Shown here piece by piece: positions 50,745-63,818 of a DNA stretch of 64,000 nucleotides. The DNA is from Candidatus Binatia bacterium (GTDB lineage Bacteria > Desulfobacterota > Binatia > UBA12015): contig DATCMB010000011.1 in assembly GCA_036563615.1 (NCBI GenBank), positions 23,296 to 87,295 on the forward strand. The letters are read 5' to 3'. Made by a program: the position numbers and the translations under genes. The notes below the pieces were generated by a model. It worked only from the letters and a program-made list of their open reading frames with translations, was not told the origin of the DNA and did not search any database. Within the stretch, counting starts at the first letter, position 1, and each line of letters starts with the position of its first letter.

Positions 50745-51490
50745 GGCAACCTGATCTGCGCGAGCGTCGTGCGCAGCGTCGCTGCGTCGATGTCGCGCGT
50801 GATGCGTCCCTCGCGCACGAGCGAGATCGTCCCCTCTTCCTCCGACACCACGACCACCGCGGCGTCGGTCTCCTCCGTGATGCCGATCGCCGCGCGGTGC
50901 CGGCTGCCGAGCGACTTGCTCACGGCCGGGTTCGACGTCAACGGCAGAAAGCACCCGGCCGCCGCGATGCGGCCGCGACGCACGATCACCGCGCCGTCGT
51001 GGATCGGCGACTGCGGCAGAAAGATCGCCGTCAAGAGCTCACGGCTGACGCGCGCGTCGATCACCACGCCCGCCTCGAGGTACTCGTTGAGCCCGACCTC
51101 GCGCTCGAGCACGATCAGCGCGCCGATGCGCCGCGAGGCCAGCATCACCGCGGCGCGCGTCACCTCCTCGAGCACCTGACCGCGCGCGCCGCGGTCGCCG
51201 CCGAAGAACCGTCCGCGCCCGACCTGCGTCAGCGCGCGCCGGATGTCGTTCTGAAAGATGATGACGAGGACGAGCGGCAGCGAGATCAGGAAGCTGCGCA
51301 AAATCCACGACAGCGTGTACAGCTCGAAGTACTGCGAGGCGGCGAACATCGCCGCGACCACGGCGAGGCCGATCAGCATCTGCACCGCGCGCGTGCCGCG
51401 GATCAGGTTGATCAGCCAGTACACGAGGACCGTGATGATGAGGACGTCCGCCGCGTCGGCCAGACGGAGGTTCTCGAAGATCTCGCGCAC
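50741..51490 (-). CDS. cdaA: diadenylate cyclase CdaA
   Basis: A 249-residue membrane-bound c-di-AMP synthase. Three N-terminal transmembrane helices (LIITVLVYWLINLI, AVQMLIGLAVVAAM, SLPLVLVIIF) are followed by the DAC domain with catalytic motifs DGA (165-167, in IHDGAVIV) and RHR (197-199, in GSRHRAAIG). c-di-AMP controls osmolyte transport and cell-wall balance. The GTG start at 51490 lies 2 nt after the folP stop. It is encoded with CdaR and GlmM, its known regulators. Confidence 0.96.
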   Translation of the reverse strand: MREIFENLRLADAADVLIITVLVYWLINLIRGTRAVQMLIGLAVVAAMFAASQYFELYTLSWILRSFLISLPLVLVIIFQNDIRRALTQVGRGRFFGGDRGARGQVLEEVTRAAVMLASRRIGALIVLEREVGLNEYLEAGVVIDARVSRELLTAIFLPQSPIHDGAVIVRRGRIAAAGCFLPLTSNPAVSKSLGSRHRAAIGITEETDAAVVVVSEEEGTISLVREGRITRDIDAATLRTTLAQIRLP

Positions 51491-52423
51491 CGTCAGCGTC
51501 CGTGCAGGATGGCGTCCGCGATGGCAAGGGCGCGTCGCGTGGGTGCGACGTCGTGCGTGCGAACGAGCACCGCGCCGCGCGCCGCCGCGAGCACGGCCGC
51601 CGCGAGCGAGCCCTCGAGGCGGTCTTCCGGGTCGTCGCCCGCATCGATTCCCGCCGCGCGCATCGCCGCGCCGACGAAGCGCTTGCGCGACACGCCGACG
51701 ACGAGCGGCCAGCCCGGCGCGACCTCGTCGAGGCGGCGCAGCAGCTCGAGGCTGTGCGACGGCGCCTTCGCGAAGCCGATGCCGGGGTCGACCAGCACGT
51801 GCTCGCTCGGCACGCCGGCCGCGAGGAAGGCCGCGACCCGACGCTCGAGCTCCTCGCGCACCTCGCGGACGACGTCCTCGTAGGTGGCGTGCGACGCCAT
51901 GTCGCGCGGCGTGCCGCGCAGGTGTCCGACGATCACCGGTACGCCGAGCGCGGCGACGGTCGCCGGCATCGCCGGATCCAGAAGCCCGCCCGCGACGTCG
52001 TTGACGATGCTCGCGCCCGCCTCCACGGCGGCGCGCGCCACCTCCGCCTTGTAGGTGTCGATCGAGAGCGGGACCTCGATCCCCTGCGCGACGAGCCCTT
52101 CGATGACCGGCACGACGCGCGCGATCTCCTCGTCGGCCGGCACGGGCTCGGCGCCCGGTCGCGTCGACTCGCCGCCCAGGTCGAGCACGTCGACACCGTC
52201 CGCGACCTGCGCCCTGGCGGCGGCGAGCGCCGCCGTGAGCGTCTCCGCGCGGCTCGCCGCGTGGAACGAGTCGGGCGTGAGGTTGATCACGCCCATGACG
52301 CGCGTGCGGCCGCCGCCGAGGATCAGCCGGCCACGACGAAGGACGAGCTCGCGCCGCGGCGATTCCACGTTTCCGCTGCGCGCGATGGCGACGACGCTCG
52401 GACCGCTCGAGCCACGTCCCCCG

Positions 52424-54247
<1,824 letters not shown>

Positions 54248-54365
54248 TCCTGATCTCTGCAATTTCCACCCGAAAACGCTCGGTTTGTACCACGGCCCAG
54301 AAATGCCAGCAATGCAACACCTACGCCAGGAGCGCGGTGTCGATTGGATGCTCCGCGTGGTGACT

Positions 54366-55802
54366 TCATTCGATCGCGTGCACGATCGTCGTGACGCGCT
54401 CGGCGTCGAGCCGCGCGAGCCGTCGTGACGTGCGATCCGCGCGCGCGACGATGCTCTGCACCACCCCCGGCACCCAAACGACGTCGTCACCGCACGTCAC
54501 CACGGCGAGCCCCTTCCTTTCCTGTCGAGGTACACGGCCATCGATGAGGATATCGGCAAGCTTGCGCCGCCCGTGAGCGAGCCGCACGCGATCGCCCGGC
54601 TGCGGCGTGCGAACCGTGAGCGGTGCGGGCAGGCGATCGAGGTCGAGCCATGCCGAGATCGGCGACGTCGAGCCCGCTGCTGGTGACGCCAGGGTCGACG
54701 CCTGCCCCGACGATCGAAGAACGTTCACCTCGTTGGCGTCGCGCAGCGCGCTCGTGACCTGCCAGCCCGCGACGCGCGCCACGCCGGGAACCTCGAGCGG
54801 CGCCGGCTCCACCGGCAGCGGCGGCGCGAGGCGCGCGGCCTCGACCAGCTCGAGCGCCTCGTAGCGCCGCACGACCTTCCAGCCGCTGCCGAGGTCGACC
54901 TCGCCCGACGGACGCGACCCGTGCGCCACCGCGAGCACCTGCTCGACCTGCGCGCTCGTCGGGCGCACGCCGGATGCCGCGAGCCAGGCGTGCACGAGGC
55001 GCGGCGCGCCGACGCCCGCCGCCGCGATCGTCGTGCGCGGCAGCGTCCCGGAAGGCGCGTCGCGCAGCAGCTCGGCGATGCGCTGCTCGGCGAGCGCGCT
55101 CTCCTGCCGCAGCTGCTCGGCGAGCCGCACGAGCCGCGCGCGCACGTCCACCCCGAGCTCGGCCTCGAGCGCCGGCAGCAGGCGGTGGCGCACGCGGTTG
55201 CGGAAGAAGGTCTCGTCGGCGTTCGACGAGTCCTCACGCCAGGCGACGCCGCGCGCGCGCAGATACTCGACGCAGTCCGCGTGCGTCTGCTCGAGGAGCG
55301 GCCGCAGGATGCCGTCGCCGCGCGCCTCGCTCATCCCGGCGAGCGCCGCGGGGCCGGCGCCGCGCGCGAGCCGCATCAGCACCGTCTCCGCCTGATCGTC
55401 GCGGGTGTGCGCGACGCACGTCCAGTCGGCGCCCCAGGCGCGCGCCGTCTCGCGCAGGAAGGCGTAGCGCGCGGCGCGCGCCCGCTCCTCGCGGTTGGCG
55501 CGCGAAGCGCCGAGGTCGGTGCGCTCGCCGACGAAGCACGGCAGGTCGAGCGAGCCCGCGAGCGCGCGCACGAGCTCCGCGTCGGCGTCGCTCTCGGCCC
55601 CGCGGAGACCGTGGTTCAGGTGCGCGACGGCGAGCGTCGCGCGCAGCTCGCCGCGGCGGCAGAGCGCGTCGAGCGCGACGAGGAGCGCCGTCGAGTCGGC
55701 GCCGCCCGAGACCGCGACGAGCAGGCGGCTTTCCGCCGACGCCGCGACGTGTCGCCGCAGCGCCCGAAGGACCGCCCACTCGAACGCGAAGTCTCGTCTC
55801 AT
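54366..55802 (-). CDS. tilS: tRNA(Ile)-lysidine synthetase TilS
   Basis: A 478-residue enzyme that converts C34 of tRNA-Ile2(CAU) to lysidine so it reads AUA. Seen: PP-loop [11 protein letters not shown] (32-37 core), [26 protein letters not shown] and the C-terminal domain ([20 protein letters not shown]) of the long TilS form. ATG at 55802 starts [13 protein letters not shown]-anticodon tRNA lies 31 nt upstream on the same strand. It heads the tilS-ftsH-folP-cdaA run. Confidence 0.95.
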   Translation of the reverse strand: MRRDFAFEWAVLRALRRHVAASAESRLLVAVSGGADSTALLVALDALCRRGELRATLAVAHLNHGLRGAESDADAELVRALAGSLDLPCFVGERTDLGASRANREERARAARYAFLRETARAWGADWTCVAHTRDDQAETVLMRLARGAGPAALAGMSEARGDGILRPLLEQTHADCVEYLRARGVAWREDSSNADETFFRNRVRHRLLPALEAELGVDVRARLVRLAEQLRQESALAEQRIAELLRDAPSGTLPRTTIAAAGVGAPRLVHAWLAASGVRPTSAQVEQVLAVAHGSRPSGEVDLGSGWKVVRRYEALELVEAARLAPPLPVEPAPLEVPGVARVAGWQVTSALRDANEVNVLRSSGQASTLASPAAGSTSPISAWLDLDRLPAPLTVRTPQPGDRVRLAHGRRKLADILIDGRVPRQERKGLAVVTCGDDVVWVPGVVQSIVARADRTSRRLARLDAERVTTIVHAIE

Positions 55803-55833
55803 CGGTGGCCGACCACGCGGCACCCTCGCGAAG

Positions 55834-55906
55834 TGGCGGCGGGAAGACTCGAACTTCCGACGCGGGGATTATGAGACCCCTGCTCTACCACCTGAGCTAC
55901 GCCGCC
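55834..55906 (-). tRNA. tRNA with CAT anticodon, probably elongator tRNA-Met
   Basis: A 73-nt cloverleaf: acceptor GGCGGCG/CGCCGCC with discriminator A, D-arm AGCTCAGGTGGTAGAGC, anticodon stem GGGGT/TCCCC (a T-T mismatch closes the loop) around CTCATAA (anticodon CAT), T-arm GGAAG-TTCGAGT-CTTCC. It lacks the three GC pairs of initiator tRNA and the C4-C5 acceptor pattern of E. coli tRNA-Ile2, so elongator Met is the best call; Ile2 cannot be excluded. It sits directly upstream of tilS. Confidence 0.93.
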
Positions 55907-55962
55907 CGAGCGAGGAAACGCTTGAGTAACAACGAGAGGGCGACTTGTCGATTGTCCGCCGC

Positions 55963-56685
55963 TCAACGCACGTGAGCGAGCTCGCTGGCGACGGAGCGGC
56001 GGGTCGCGGCGCGCGCGCCGCGGGCGACCTGGTGCAGGATCCCCTGCGTCAAGTCGAGGCAGGAGAGCTTGCCGCCGTAGACGCAGCCGGTGTCGAGGCC
56101 GATCTTGCGGCCGCGGCCGAACCAGACGTCTCGGCACGGCGTGTGCCCGAACACCACCGTGTCCTCGAGACCGTGGTCGTGCAGCAGGAACTCCTCGCGG
56201 ATCCACAGCAGATCCTCGCGCCGCTGCTGCTCGAGCGGCACGCCGGGCCGCACGCCCGCGTGCACGAAGGCGAAGCCGTCCGCCTGCCAGCGCAGCTCGA
56301 GCGAGGCGAAGAGCTCGAGGTGCGACGCGGGCACCTTGGCGAGCGCCGCTTCGGCGGCGGGCTCACGGGCGAGACCTGCGAGCCCGTAGCTCGCGAGCGT
56401 CTGCGCGCCGCCGTTCCAGAAAAAGGCTTCCTTGTTGGCCCCGCCGAGGCCCAGGAAGTCGAGGAACATCTCCTCGTGGTTGCCGCGCAGCAGGACCGTG
56501 GCTGGCAGCCGCTCGCGCAGCTCGAGGAGGAGCTCGACCGTGTCCCGCGACGCCGGGCCGCGGTCGACGTAGTCACCGAGGAAGACGAGCTGATCGTCCG
56601 GACCGGGATCGACGTCGGTGATCAGGCGCTCGAGCTCGGGCGCGCACCCGTGCACGTCGCCCACGCACAGCAGACGCCCGGTCAC
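55963..56685 (-). CDS. serine/threonine-type metallophosphoesterase
   Basis: A 240-residue calcineurin-like phosphatase, close to diadenosine-tetraphosphatase/PrpA-type enzymes. All metal-binding blocks are present: LLCVGDVHGC, LVFLGDYVDRGPAS, LLRGNHEEMF, FVHAGVRPG and VFGHTPC. GTG at 56685 overlaps the meaB stop by 4 nt, implying translational coupling. Substrate may be Ap4A or phosphoprotein. Confidence 0.93.
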   Translation of the reverse strand: MTGRLLCVGDVHGCAPELERLITDVDPGPDDQLVFLGDYVDRGPASRDTVELLLELRERLPATVLLRGNHEEMFLDFLGLGGANKEAFFWNGGAQTLASYGLAGLAREPAAEAALAKVPASHLELFASLELRWQADGFAFVHAGVRPGVPLEQQRREDLLWIREEFLLHDHGLEDTVVFGHTPCRDVWFGRGRKIGLDTGCVYGGKLSCLDLTQGILHQVARGARAATRRSVASELAHVR

Positions 56686-57653
56686 GTCCTCCTCTCGTCG
56701 GCGAGCAACCGCTTGAGGCGGTCGGGGTCGCCGAGCACCTCGAGCGCCGCGGTGTACGGATCCACCTCGCCGCTGCGCAGCCGGTCCTTGACGCCGTCGA
56801 GATCGCCGCTCGCGAGCGCGCGGTCGAGGCGCAGCGCGAGCTCGTCGCGCAGGATCTCGGTCCACTCGGTGACCCGCTCGCGCGCGCCGCTCTCGGCGGT
56901 GAGCCCCGCGCGCCGCACCTCGGCATGCGCCTTCACCTTCGCGACCAGCTCCTCGATGCCGCGGTTCGCGGTCGCTTCGGTGAGCAGCACCGGGACGTTC
57001 CAGTCCGACGCCGGGCGCAGGTGGAGCATCATTTCGAGCTCGTTCTTGAGCCGCCGCGCGCCCTCGCGGTCCGCCTTGTTGACGACGAAGATGTCGGCGA
57101 TCTCGAGCAGCCCCGCCTTCATCACCTGAATCGTGTCGCCGGCCTCGGGGACGAGCACGACGATCGTCGTGTGCGCGAGGCCCATGATGTCGAGCTCGGT
57201 CTGCCCGACGCCGACCGTCTCGACGATCACCACGTCGTGGCCGAAGGCGTCGAGCAGGTGCACGACCTCGCGGCTCGCGCGCGCGAGACCGCCGTGGCGG
57301 CCGCGCGTCGACAGGCTGCGGATGAAGACGCCCTCGTCGAGGAAGTGCGCCTGCATGCGCACGCGGTCGCCGAGCACCGCGCCGCCGGAGAACGGGCTCG
57401 ACGGATCGACCGCGACGACGCCGACGGTGTTGCCGTCCTTGCGCAGCGCCGCGATCAGCTTGTCACACAGCGTCGACTTGCCCGCGCCCGGCGGCCCGGT
57501 CAGGCCGATCAGCATGGCGCGGCCGGTCTTGCCGTAGAGACGCCGCATGATCTGCGGCACCTCGGGCGTGCGGTTCTCGACGAGCGTGATGAGACGCGCG
57601 AGCGCTCGGCGGTCGCCCGCCTCGTAGCGCTCAAGAAGCTGATCGATGTCCAT
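56682..57653 (-). CDS. meaB: MeaB/ArgK-type G-protein chaperone
   Basis: A 323-residue P-loop GTPase of the MeaB family that protects or loads B12-dependent acyl-CoA mutases. Seen: Walker A GPPGAGKST (53-61), FIRSLSTRGRHGGLARA, base-specificity VNKADREGA and the switch-III-like IVETVGVGQTELD. The C-terminal dimer helix is complete. No mutase gene is nearby in this window, so the client is elsewhere. Co-directional with lipB (23-nt overlap) and the phosphoesterase (4-nt overlap). Confidence 0.92.
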   Translation of the reverse strand: MDIDQLLERYEAGDRRALARLITLVENRTPEVPQIMRRLYGKTGRAMLIGLTGPPGAGKSTLCDKLIAALRKDGNTVGVVAVDPSSPFSGGAVLGDRVRMQAHFLDEGVFIRSLSTRGRHGGLARASREVVHLLDAFGHDVVIVETVGVGQTELDIMGLAHTTIVVLVPEAGDTIQVMKAGLLEIADIFVVNKADREGARRLKNELEMMLHLRPASDWNVPVLLTEATANRGIEELVAKVKAHAEVRRAGLTAESGARERVTEWTEILRDELALRLDRALASGDLDGVKDRLRSGEVDPYTAALEVLGDPDRLKRLLADERRT

Positions 57654-58338
57654 GACTGGTCGCTGCGGTGATGAAGGAAGTGGGAAGGATGGCGTGGGCG
57701 TCGTCGGCGCGGCACGCCTCGAGGCCGAGCCGGTACGCGAGACGCTCGGCGAGGAGCGGCGCGATCGACTCGGGCGTGACGTCGGCGGGCGCGCCTTCGG
57801 CGGTGAGGCTCGTCACCGCAACGCCGCGCATGCCGCACGGATCGACGCCGTCGAAGCCGCGCTCCGCGCGCGCGTCGACGTTGAGCGCGCAGCCGTGCAG
57901 CGTCACGCCGCGATGGACCGCGAGCCCGATCGCGCCGAGCTTGCGCGCCGGCGAGCCGCTCCAGACACCGGGCAGACCGGCGCGTGCATACGCTTCGACG
58001 CCGCACGCCGCGGCGACGTCGCACATCGCCGCCTCGAGCGCGGCGACGAAGGCGCGCACGCCGCGTCCCGCGGAGCGCAGCGCGACCACCGGATAGCCGA
58101 CGAGCTGTCCCGGTCCGTGATAGGTCACGTCGCCGCCGCGGTCCGTGCGCACGACCGGCCACGGCGCCGTCGGCGGCGCCGTCGCGTGCCGCCCGAGCGT
58201 CAGGACCGGCGGGTGCTCGAGCAGCAGCAGCAGGTCGTCGCAGCCCCGCGCTGCCCGCGTCGCGGCAAGACGGCTCTGCAGCTCCCGCGCCGCGTCGTAC
58301 TCGACACGGCCCAGGTACGACCAGCGCAGCGGGGACAC
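57631..58338 (-). CDS. lipB: lipoyl(octanoyl) transferase
   Basis: A 235-residue enzyme that moves octanoate from ACP to lipoyl domains. Seen: LTLGRHATAPP, the signature TDRGGDVTYHGPGQLVGYPV, catalytic Lys133 in SPARKLGAIG, and nucleophile Cys168 in GVDPCGMRG. The GTG start at 58338 is preferred to an upstream ORF extension that is unlike the family. It overlaps meaB by 23 nt. No lipA gene is adjacent. Confidence 0.95.
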   Translation of the reverse strand: MSPLRWSYLGRVEYDAARELQSRLAATRAARGCDDLLLLLEHPPVLTLGRHATAPPTAPWPVVRTDRGGDVTYHGPGQLVGYPVVALRSAGRGVRAFVAALEAAMCDVAAACGVEAYARAGLPGVWSGSPARKLGAIGLAVHRGVTLHGCALNVDARAERGFDGVDPCGMRGVAVTSLTAEGAPADVTPESIAPLLAERLAYRLGLEACRADDAHAILPTSFITAATSHGHRSAS

Positions 58339-58414
58339 GCCGCGAGCGATACCCGGCTCACCATCCCGCCGCAACAGCGTATCGCTCGGGCCGCCGCGTG
58401 ACGCTCCGCGGCCG

Positions 58415-59884
58415 TCACGAGCGCTCGACCGGACCCGGCGAGCCGTCCGGCAGGAAGCCGGCGCGACGCATGCGTCGCCACAGCGTGACGCGCGAGATCC
58501 CGAGCTCGCGCGCCGCCGCCTCGCGTCGCCAGCGGTGGCGCTCGAGGAGCCGCAGCAGCGCCTCGCGCTCGCTCTCGATCGCGCTCGGCGCGCACCAGCC
58601 CATCGCTGGTGCCGACGTCGGCGCCTGCACGCCGCGTGGCTCGGCGACACGCGGCTCGCCGCCGCGCTGCGCGAGCACCGTCGTCCAGGCCGCGGGCCAG
58701 CCGCCGTGCTGCGCGATCACCGCGGCGCGCTCGACGAGGTTCGCGAGCTCGCGCACGTTGCCGGGCCACGGATGCGCGCGCAGCAGCGCGAGCTGTGCCG
58801 CCGTCGGACCGACGAACGGCGCCGCGGAGCGCGACTCGGCGACGCTCGTGCCGGCGGCGAGGTGCGCGATCAGCGCCGGCAGGTCGTCGAGGCGCTCGCG
58901 CAGCGGCGGCACGACGATGCGCAGCACGTCGAGCCGGTAGTAGAGGTCGCTGCGGAAGCGGCGCTCGGCGACCATCGCGCGCAGGTCGGCGTTCGACGCG
59001 GCGACGATGCGCACGTCGGCGCGCCGAGCGCGCGTCGCGCCCACCGGACGGTACTCGCTCTCCTGCAGAAGGCGCAGCAGCTTGCCCTGCAGCGCGAGCG
59101 GCAGATCCTCGACCTCGTCGAGGAAGAGCGTGCCCCGTTCGGCGTGCTCGACGAGACCCGTGTGGTCGCGGTGCGCGCCGGTGAAGGCGCCGCGCACGTG
59201 ACCGAAGAGCTCGCTCTCCACGAGGTGCTCGGGCAGCGCGCCGCAGTTCACTGCGACGAACGGACCGCCGGCGCGCGGGCTCTCGACGTGCAGCGCGCGT
59301 GCGACGAGCTCCTTGCCGACGCCGGTCTCGCCTTCGACGAGCACGCACGCGCGGCTCTGCGCGTAGCGTCGGACCTGCAGACGCACCGACTCCATCGCCG
59401 GGCTGTCGCCCACCAGCGCCGCGACGCCGCGCGTGTCTTGCTTCTGCGGACGCGTCGCGAGCATCGCCTGCACGAGGTCGCTCAGCCGCTCGAGGACGTC
59501 CGGACCCTTCACCAGGTAGTCGACGGCGCCGGCCTTCATCGCCTCGACCGCGCTCGACGCCGTCGCGTCCGCCGTGAGCAGCACGACGGGCGTCGCCGCG
59601 CCGCGTACGGCGAGGTCGCGCACGGCGCCGAGGCCGTCGCCGTCGGGCAAGCCGCGGTCGACCAGCACGAGGTCGAAGCGGCGACGCGCGAGCAGCGCGC
59701 TCGCGTCGGCCAGGCTCGCGGCGCCGAGCACCTCGACCGCGCGCGACGCCGCGCGCAGCGTCGCGTGGACGAGCTGCGCGAAGCGGACGTCGTCCTCGAC
59801 CAGCAGCACGCTCGCGCGCGGCGCACGCGCGGACGTGCCCCCGTCGCTCAGCGCCGTGCTCGCCTCGCCCGTCGACATGCTCAT
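58415..59884 (-). CDS. NtrC-type sigma-54 response regulator
   Basis: A 489-residue regulator. Receiver domain: acidic pocket VEDD (29-32), phosphoacceptor Asp76 in VLVDRGLPDGD, Lys126. AAA+ domain: Walker A GETGVGKE (185-192), GAFTGA (232-237), Walker B LFLDEVEDLP. C-terminal Fis-like helix-turn-helix: RREAAARELGISRVTLWRRM. ATG at 59884 has GGAG 8 nt upstream. It is divergent from the small membrane protein and pseudo-kinase genes at 60352 and 60703. Its own kinase is not obvious, so the pseudo-kinase may serve it. Confidence 0.94.
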   Translation of the reverse strand: MSMSTGEASTALSDGGTSARAPRASVLLVEDDVRFAQLVHATLRAASRAVEVLGAASLADASALLARRRFDLVLVDRGLPDGDGLGAVRDLAVRGAATPVVLLTADATASSAVEAMKAGAVDYLVKGPDVLERLSDLVQAMLATRPQKQDTRGVAALVGDSPAMESVRLQVRRYAQSRACVLVEGETGVGKELVARALHVESPRAGGPFVAVNCGALPEHLVESELFGHVRGAFTGAHRDHTGLVEHAERGTLFLDEVEDLPLALQGKLLRLLQESEYRPVGATRARRADVRIVAASNADLRAMVAERRFRSDLYYRLDVLRIVVPPLRERLDDLPALIAHLAAGTSVAESRSAAPFVGPTAAQLALLRAHPWPGNVRELANLVERAAVIAQHGGWPAAWTTVLAQRGGEPRVAEPRGVQAPTSAPAMGWCAPSAIESEREALLRLLERHRWRREAAARELGISRVTLWRRMRRAGFLPDGSPGPVERS

Positions 59885-60351
59885 TCGCACCGCTCCACGT
59901 GGCGCGACGGCGGCTCGCGTCGCACCCGCCGGTGACGTCGCGTAGCACGAGCGCTCGTGTCGCGCGGCTGCACCGAAAGCATGACTTTGCGTCGCGAGGG
60001 TTGCGGCGAAGGGTGCGTCCGATAGAAGGGCCGCACGTTGGCGCGACAGGGAACGCATGCGGCGGGCGCCACGAACGCACGCGCGGCGCTCGCGAAACGA
60101 GCGGGCCGGCCGCCGTCGGCCGCCGGCCCGATCTCGTTCCCCCCTGGCCCCGAGGCCGGCCCCATGCCGGACCCCGCGACCCCCTCGCGTCGAACGTCGA
60201 GCAAGCGACGCACCACGCGCGCGTCGCGGCCCGCACGTGCGCAAGGCTCGCGTTCGCGCGACGCCGACGACGCGCTCGCGCTGCGGCATCGTTTCACGTT
60301 GCGCCGCAACGGTTGCGCGCGCGCAGCAAGACGCTACGTGGAGCGCGCCGC
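59885..60351. other. long divergent intergenic region between two regulator units
   Basis: This 467-nt stretch separates the sigma-54 response regulator from the divergent membrane-protein gene. It contains short dyads such as GTTGCG-C-CGCAAC near 60300. No convincing promoter, sigma-54 -24/-12 site, RNA or small gene could be assigned; the frames that cross it have shadow-like composition. Confidence 0.4.
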
Positions 60352-60675
60352 ATGACGTCGAGCAACGCAGCACCCTGGTACAAGAGCACGACGCTCGTCG
60401 CCGGCCTCGTGCTGATGCTGCTCGGCGCCGGCAACTGGATCACGGGCACGATCCGGCTGCGCGAGCACGAGCCGATCGCCACCACGCCGCTTCCCGCCGC
60501 GACGGTTTCCCCGCGCCACGGTTCGCCCAGCGCAGAAGAGATCGAGATCGCGCGCGGACGCATGGACTTCTATCACGTCGTCGCGAGCGGCGGACGCTTG
60601 ATGACCGCAGCGGGATTCGTGCTGCTCACGTTTGGGCTTGCGCGTCGCCTCCGGCCACAGGCAAAAAGGCGATGA
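60352..60675 (+). CDS. small two-helix membrane protein
   Basis: A 107-residue protein starting MTSSNAAPWYKSTTLV at an ATG with GGAG about 8 nt upstream. Two transmembrane helices (TLVAGLVLMLLGAGNWI and LMTAAGFVLLTFGLA) flank a polar 45-residue loop; the C-terminus is Arg/Lys-rich and cytoplasmic. No domain is recognised. It lies 27 nt before the sensor-like gene, so it may be the membrane input or anchor of that system. Confidence 0.65.
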   Translation: MTSSNAAPWYKSTTLVAGLVLMLLGAGNWITGTIRLREHEPIATTPLPAATVSPRHGSPSAEEIEIARGRMDFYHVVASGGRLMTAAGFVLLTFGLARRLRPQAKRR

Positions 60676-60702
60676 TCGCTGGGATGCGAACCACCACGAT
60701 GG

Positions 60703-62319
60703 ATGTTGCGCCTGACGGACCTCATACTCGCCCCGGACCGCTCCCCGTCTGGCTCCCCTGACTGGCCGCTTCCCGCACCGACCGCCGCTCTGCTGGCGCG
60801 CGTCGCGCCGACGAACCTGCCGGTCTTGTGCACGGATTGCTACGGCGTCGCGTTCCAGCGGATCGCCGACGCGCTGCACGCGCGCAGCGGTCGCGAGGAG
60901 ATGGTGCTGGTCGATCTGCGGCGCAGCAGCGGCACGCTCCCCGCGGGTCTGCCGAACGGCGCGCGCGGCACGCGCACGACGCTCTGCCTCGACGGCATCG
61001 AGCACCTCGGCCCGAACGGCCAGGAGGTGTTCGCGAGCCAGATCGCGCGCTCGCACTACCGTCTGATCTGCGCGACCGACGCGACGCTCGACGAGCTGCG
61101 CGCGCGCTGGCGTCCCGACCTGTTCGCGCTCGTCAGCACGATCACCGTGCGCGTCCCCGCGCTCGGGCGGCGTGGACCCGAGATCCCGGCGCTCGCGCGC
61201 GAGCGCATCGCGCTCCTGTGCCGCGAGCTCGATCGCGAGCCGCCGACGCTGACCGCCGCCGCCGAAGCGGCGCTGAGCGCGCATCCCTGGAGCGGCGACA
61301 CGGCGGAGCTCGACGCGGTGCTGGTGCGCTCGCTGCTCGCGAGCGACGCGCCGGTGCTCGACGCGACGGACCTGCGCTGGGAGCCGGATGCGGTGCTGCA
61401 GCTGGCGGCTCCTGCGGCTCCGGCTGCGTCCGTTGCTTCGGCTGCGTCGGCTGCGCGCGGCGCGGAAGGCAACGTCGCACCACGCGTCGACATCGAGCGC
61501 GCGCCGGAGCACGAGCTTTCGCACGAGGCGGAGCTCGAGCGCGCGCGCGAACGCACGCTCGAACCGGAGAGCACGATCGAGCGCGAGGGTCAGGCCGAGG
61601 CCGCCGCGCCGCCCGCGGGTGTCGCACCGCCCGCGGCGCAGCCCCTCGCCGCGACCGAGCCGTCTCCCTCGTCGGACGTCGGGCACGACACGGTCTCGGC
61701 GCCGACCGTCGAGGCGCTCGCCGTCGAGCTCGCGCACCAGCTCAAGAACCCGCTCGTCACCATCAAGACCTTCGTCGCCTGCGTCGAGTCGCTGTCCGAG
61801 GATCCGCACGAGCTGAGCCAGTTCCGCGCGCTCACCGACGAGGCGGTGACGCGCATGGACACGATCCTCGATCAGCTGCTCGCGTACGCGCGTCTCGCGC
61901 CGCCGCGACGGATGCCGCTCGACGCGCTCGCCGTCGTGCGCGACGCGCTGCGCGAGGCGTGGCGCGCGTTCGCCGGCAAGCAGGTGACGCTCGAGGCGCC
62001 GGAGAACGCCGAGCTGCGCGTCGTCAGCGACCCCGAGCACCTGCGCTACGCGCTCGACACGCTCGCGCGCCACGTCGCCGACACCATCGAGGCGCGCGGC
62101 ACGCTGCGCATCGAGGTCGAGAACGGCGGCGTGCTGCGCGTCTCCTACCGCGAGTCGGGAGCGGTCACGCACCTGCGCGGCGCGGCGACCGCCAACGATT
62201 CCGGTTTGCCTCTCGCCTTGCTGTTGGTAAGAGGCGCGCTTGGACGGGTCGGGGGGACCTTCGACATCGAGATCGACGACATGGCGGTGCGGATGCGGAT
62301 CCGGCTCGGAGCGTCCTGA
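60703..62319 (+). CDS. pseudo-AAA+/histidine-kinase-like fusion protein
   Basis: A 538-residue protein with no membrane helix. Residues about 20-215 align by eye with the AAA+ domain of sigma-54 activators but are inactive: the Walker A site GETGTGKE reads DCYGVAFQ (45-52, Lys replaced by Phe51), the GAFTGA loop is deleted, and Walker B LDEI reads LDGI (Gly98). The later HPWSGDTAELDAVLVR copies the WPGNVRELE region. An Ala/Glu/Pro linker (about 235-325) leads to a HisKA helix with His345 in ELAHQLKNPLVTIK. The ATPase part lacks the N-box Asn (LDTLARHVADTI) and G1 (D-x-G), but keeps a G2-like GLPLALLLVR. Intact NtrC-type regulator downstream, 50 nt away. Confidence 0.85.
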   Translation: MLRLTDLILAPDRSPSGSPDWPLPAPTAALLARVAPTNLPVLCTDCYGVAFQRIADALHARSGREEMVLVDLRRSSGTLPAGLPNGARGTRTTLCLDGIEHLGPNGQEVFASQIARSHYRLICATDATLDELRARWRPDLFALVSTITVRVPALGRRGPEIPALARERIALLCRELDREPPTLTAAAEAALSAHPWSGDTAELDAVLVRSLLASDAPVLDATDLRWEPDAVLQLAAPAAPAASVASAASAARGAEGNVAPRVDIERAPEHELSHEAELERARERTLEPESTIEREGQAEAAAPPAGVAPPAAQPLAATEPSPSSDVGHDTVSAPTVEALAVELAHQLKNPLVTIKTFVACVESLSEDPHELSQFRALTDEAVTRMDTILDQLLAYARLAPPRRMPLDALAVVRDALREAWRAFAGKQVTLEAPENAELRVVSDPEHLRYALDTLARHVADTIEARGTLRIEVENGGVLRVSYRESGAVTHLRGAATANDSGLPLALLLVRGALGRVGGTFDIEIDDMAVRMRIRLGAS

Positions 62320-62369
62320 GATCGGACGCTTCGCAAGGAGCACGTACGAGGGGCTTGGGGACAGGAAGC

Positions 62370-63812
<1,443 letters not shown>

Positions 63813-63818
63813 CGCGCC

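Noticed and set aside
55834..55906. Initiator tRNA-Met
   Set aside because: The anticodon stem lacks the consecutive GGG/CCC pairs next to the loop and the 5' C1 mismatch expected of bacterial initiators.
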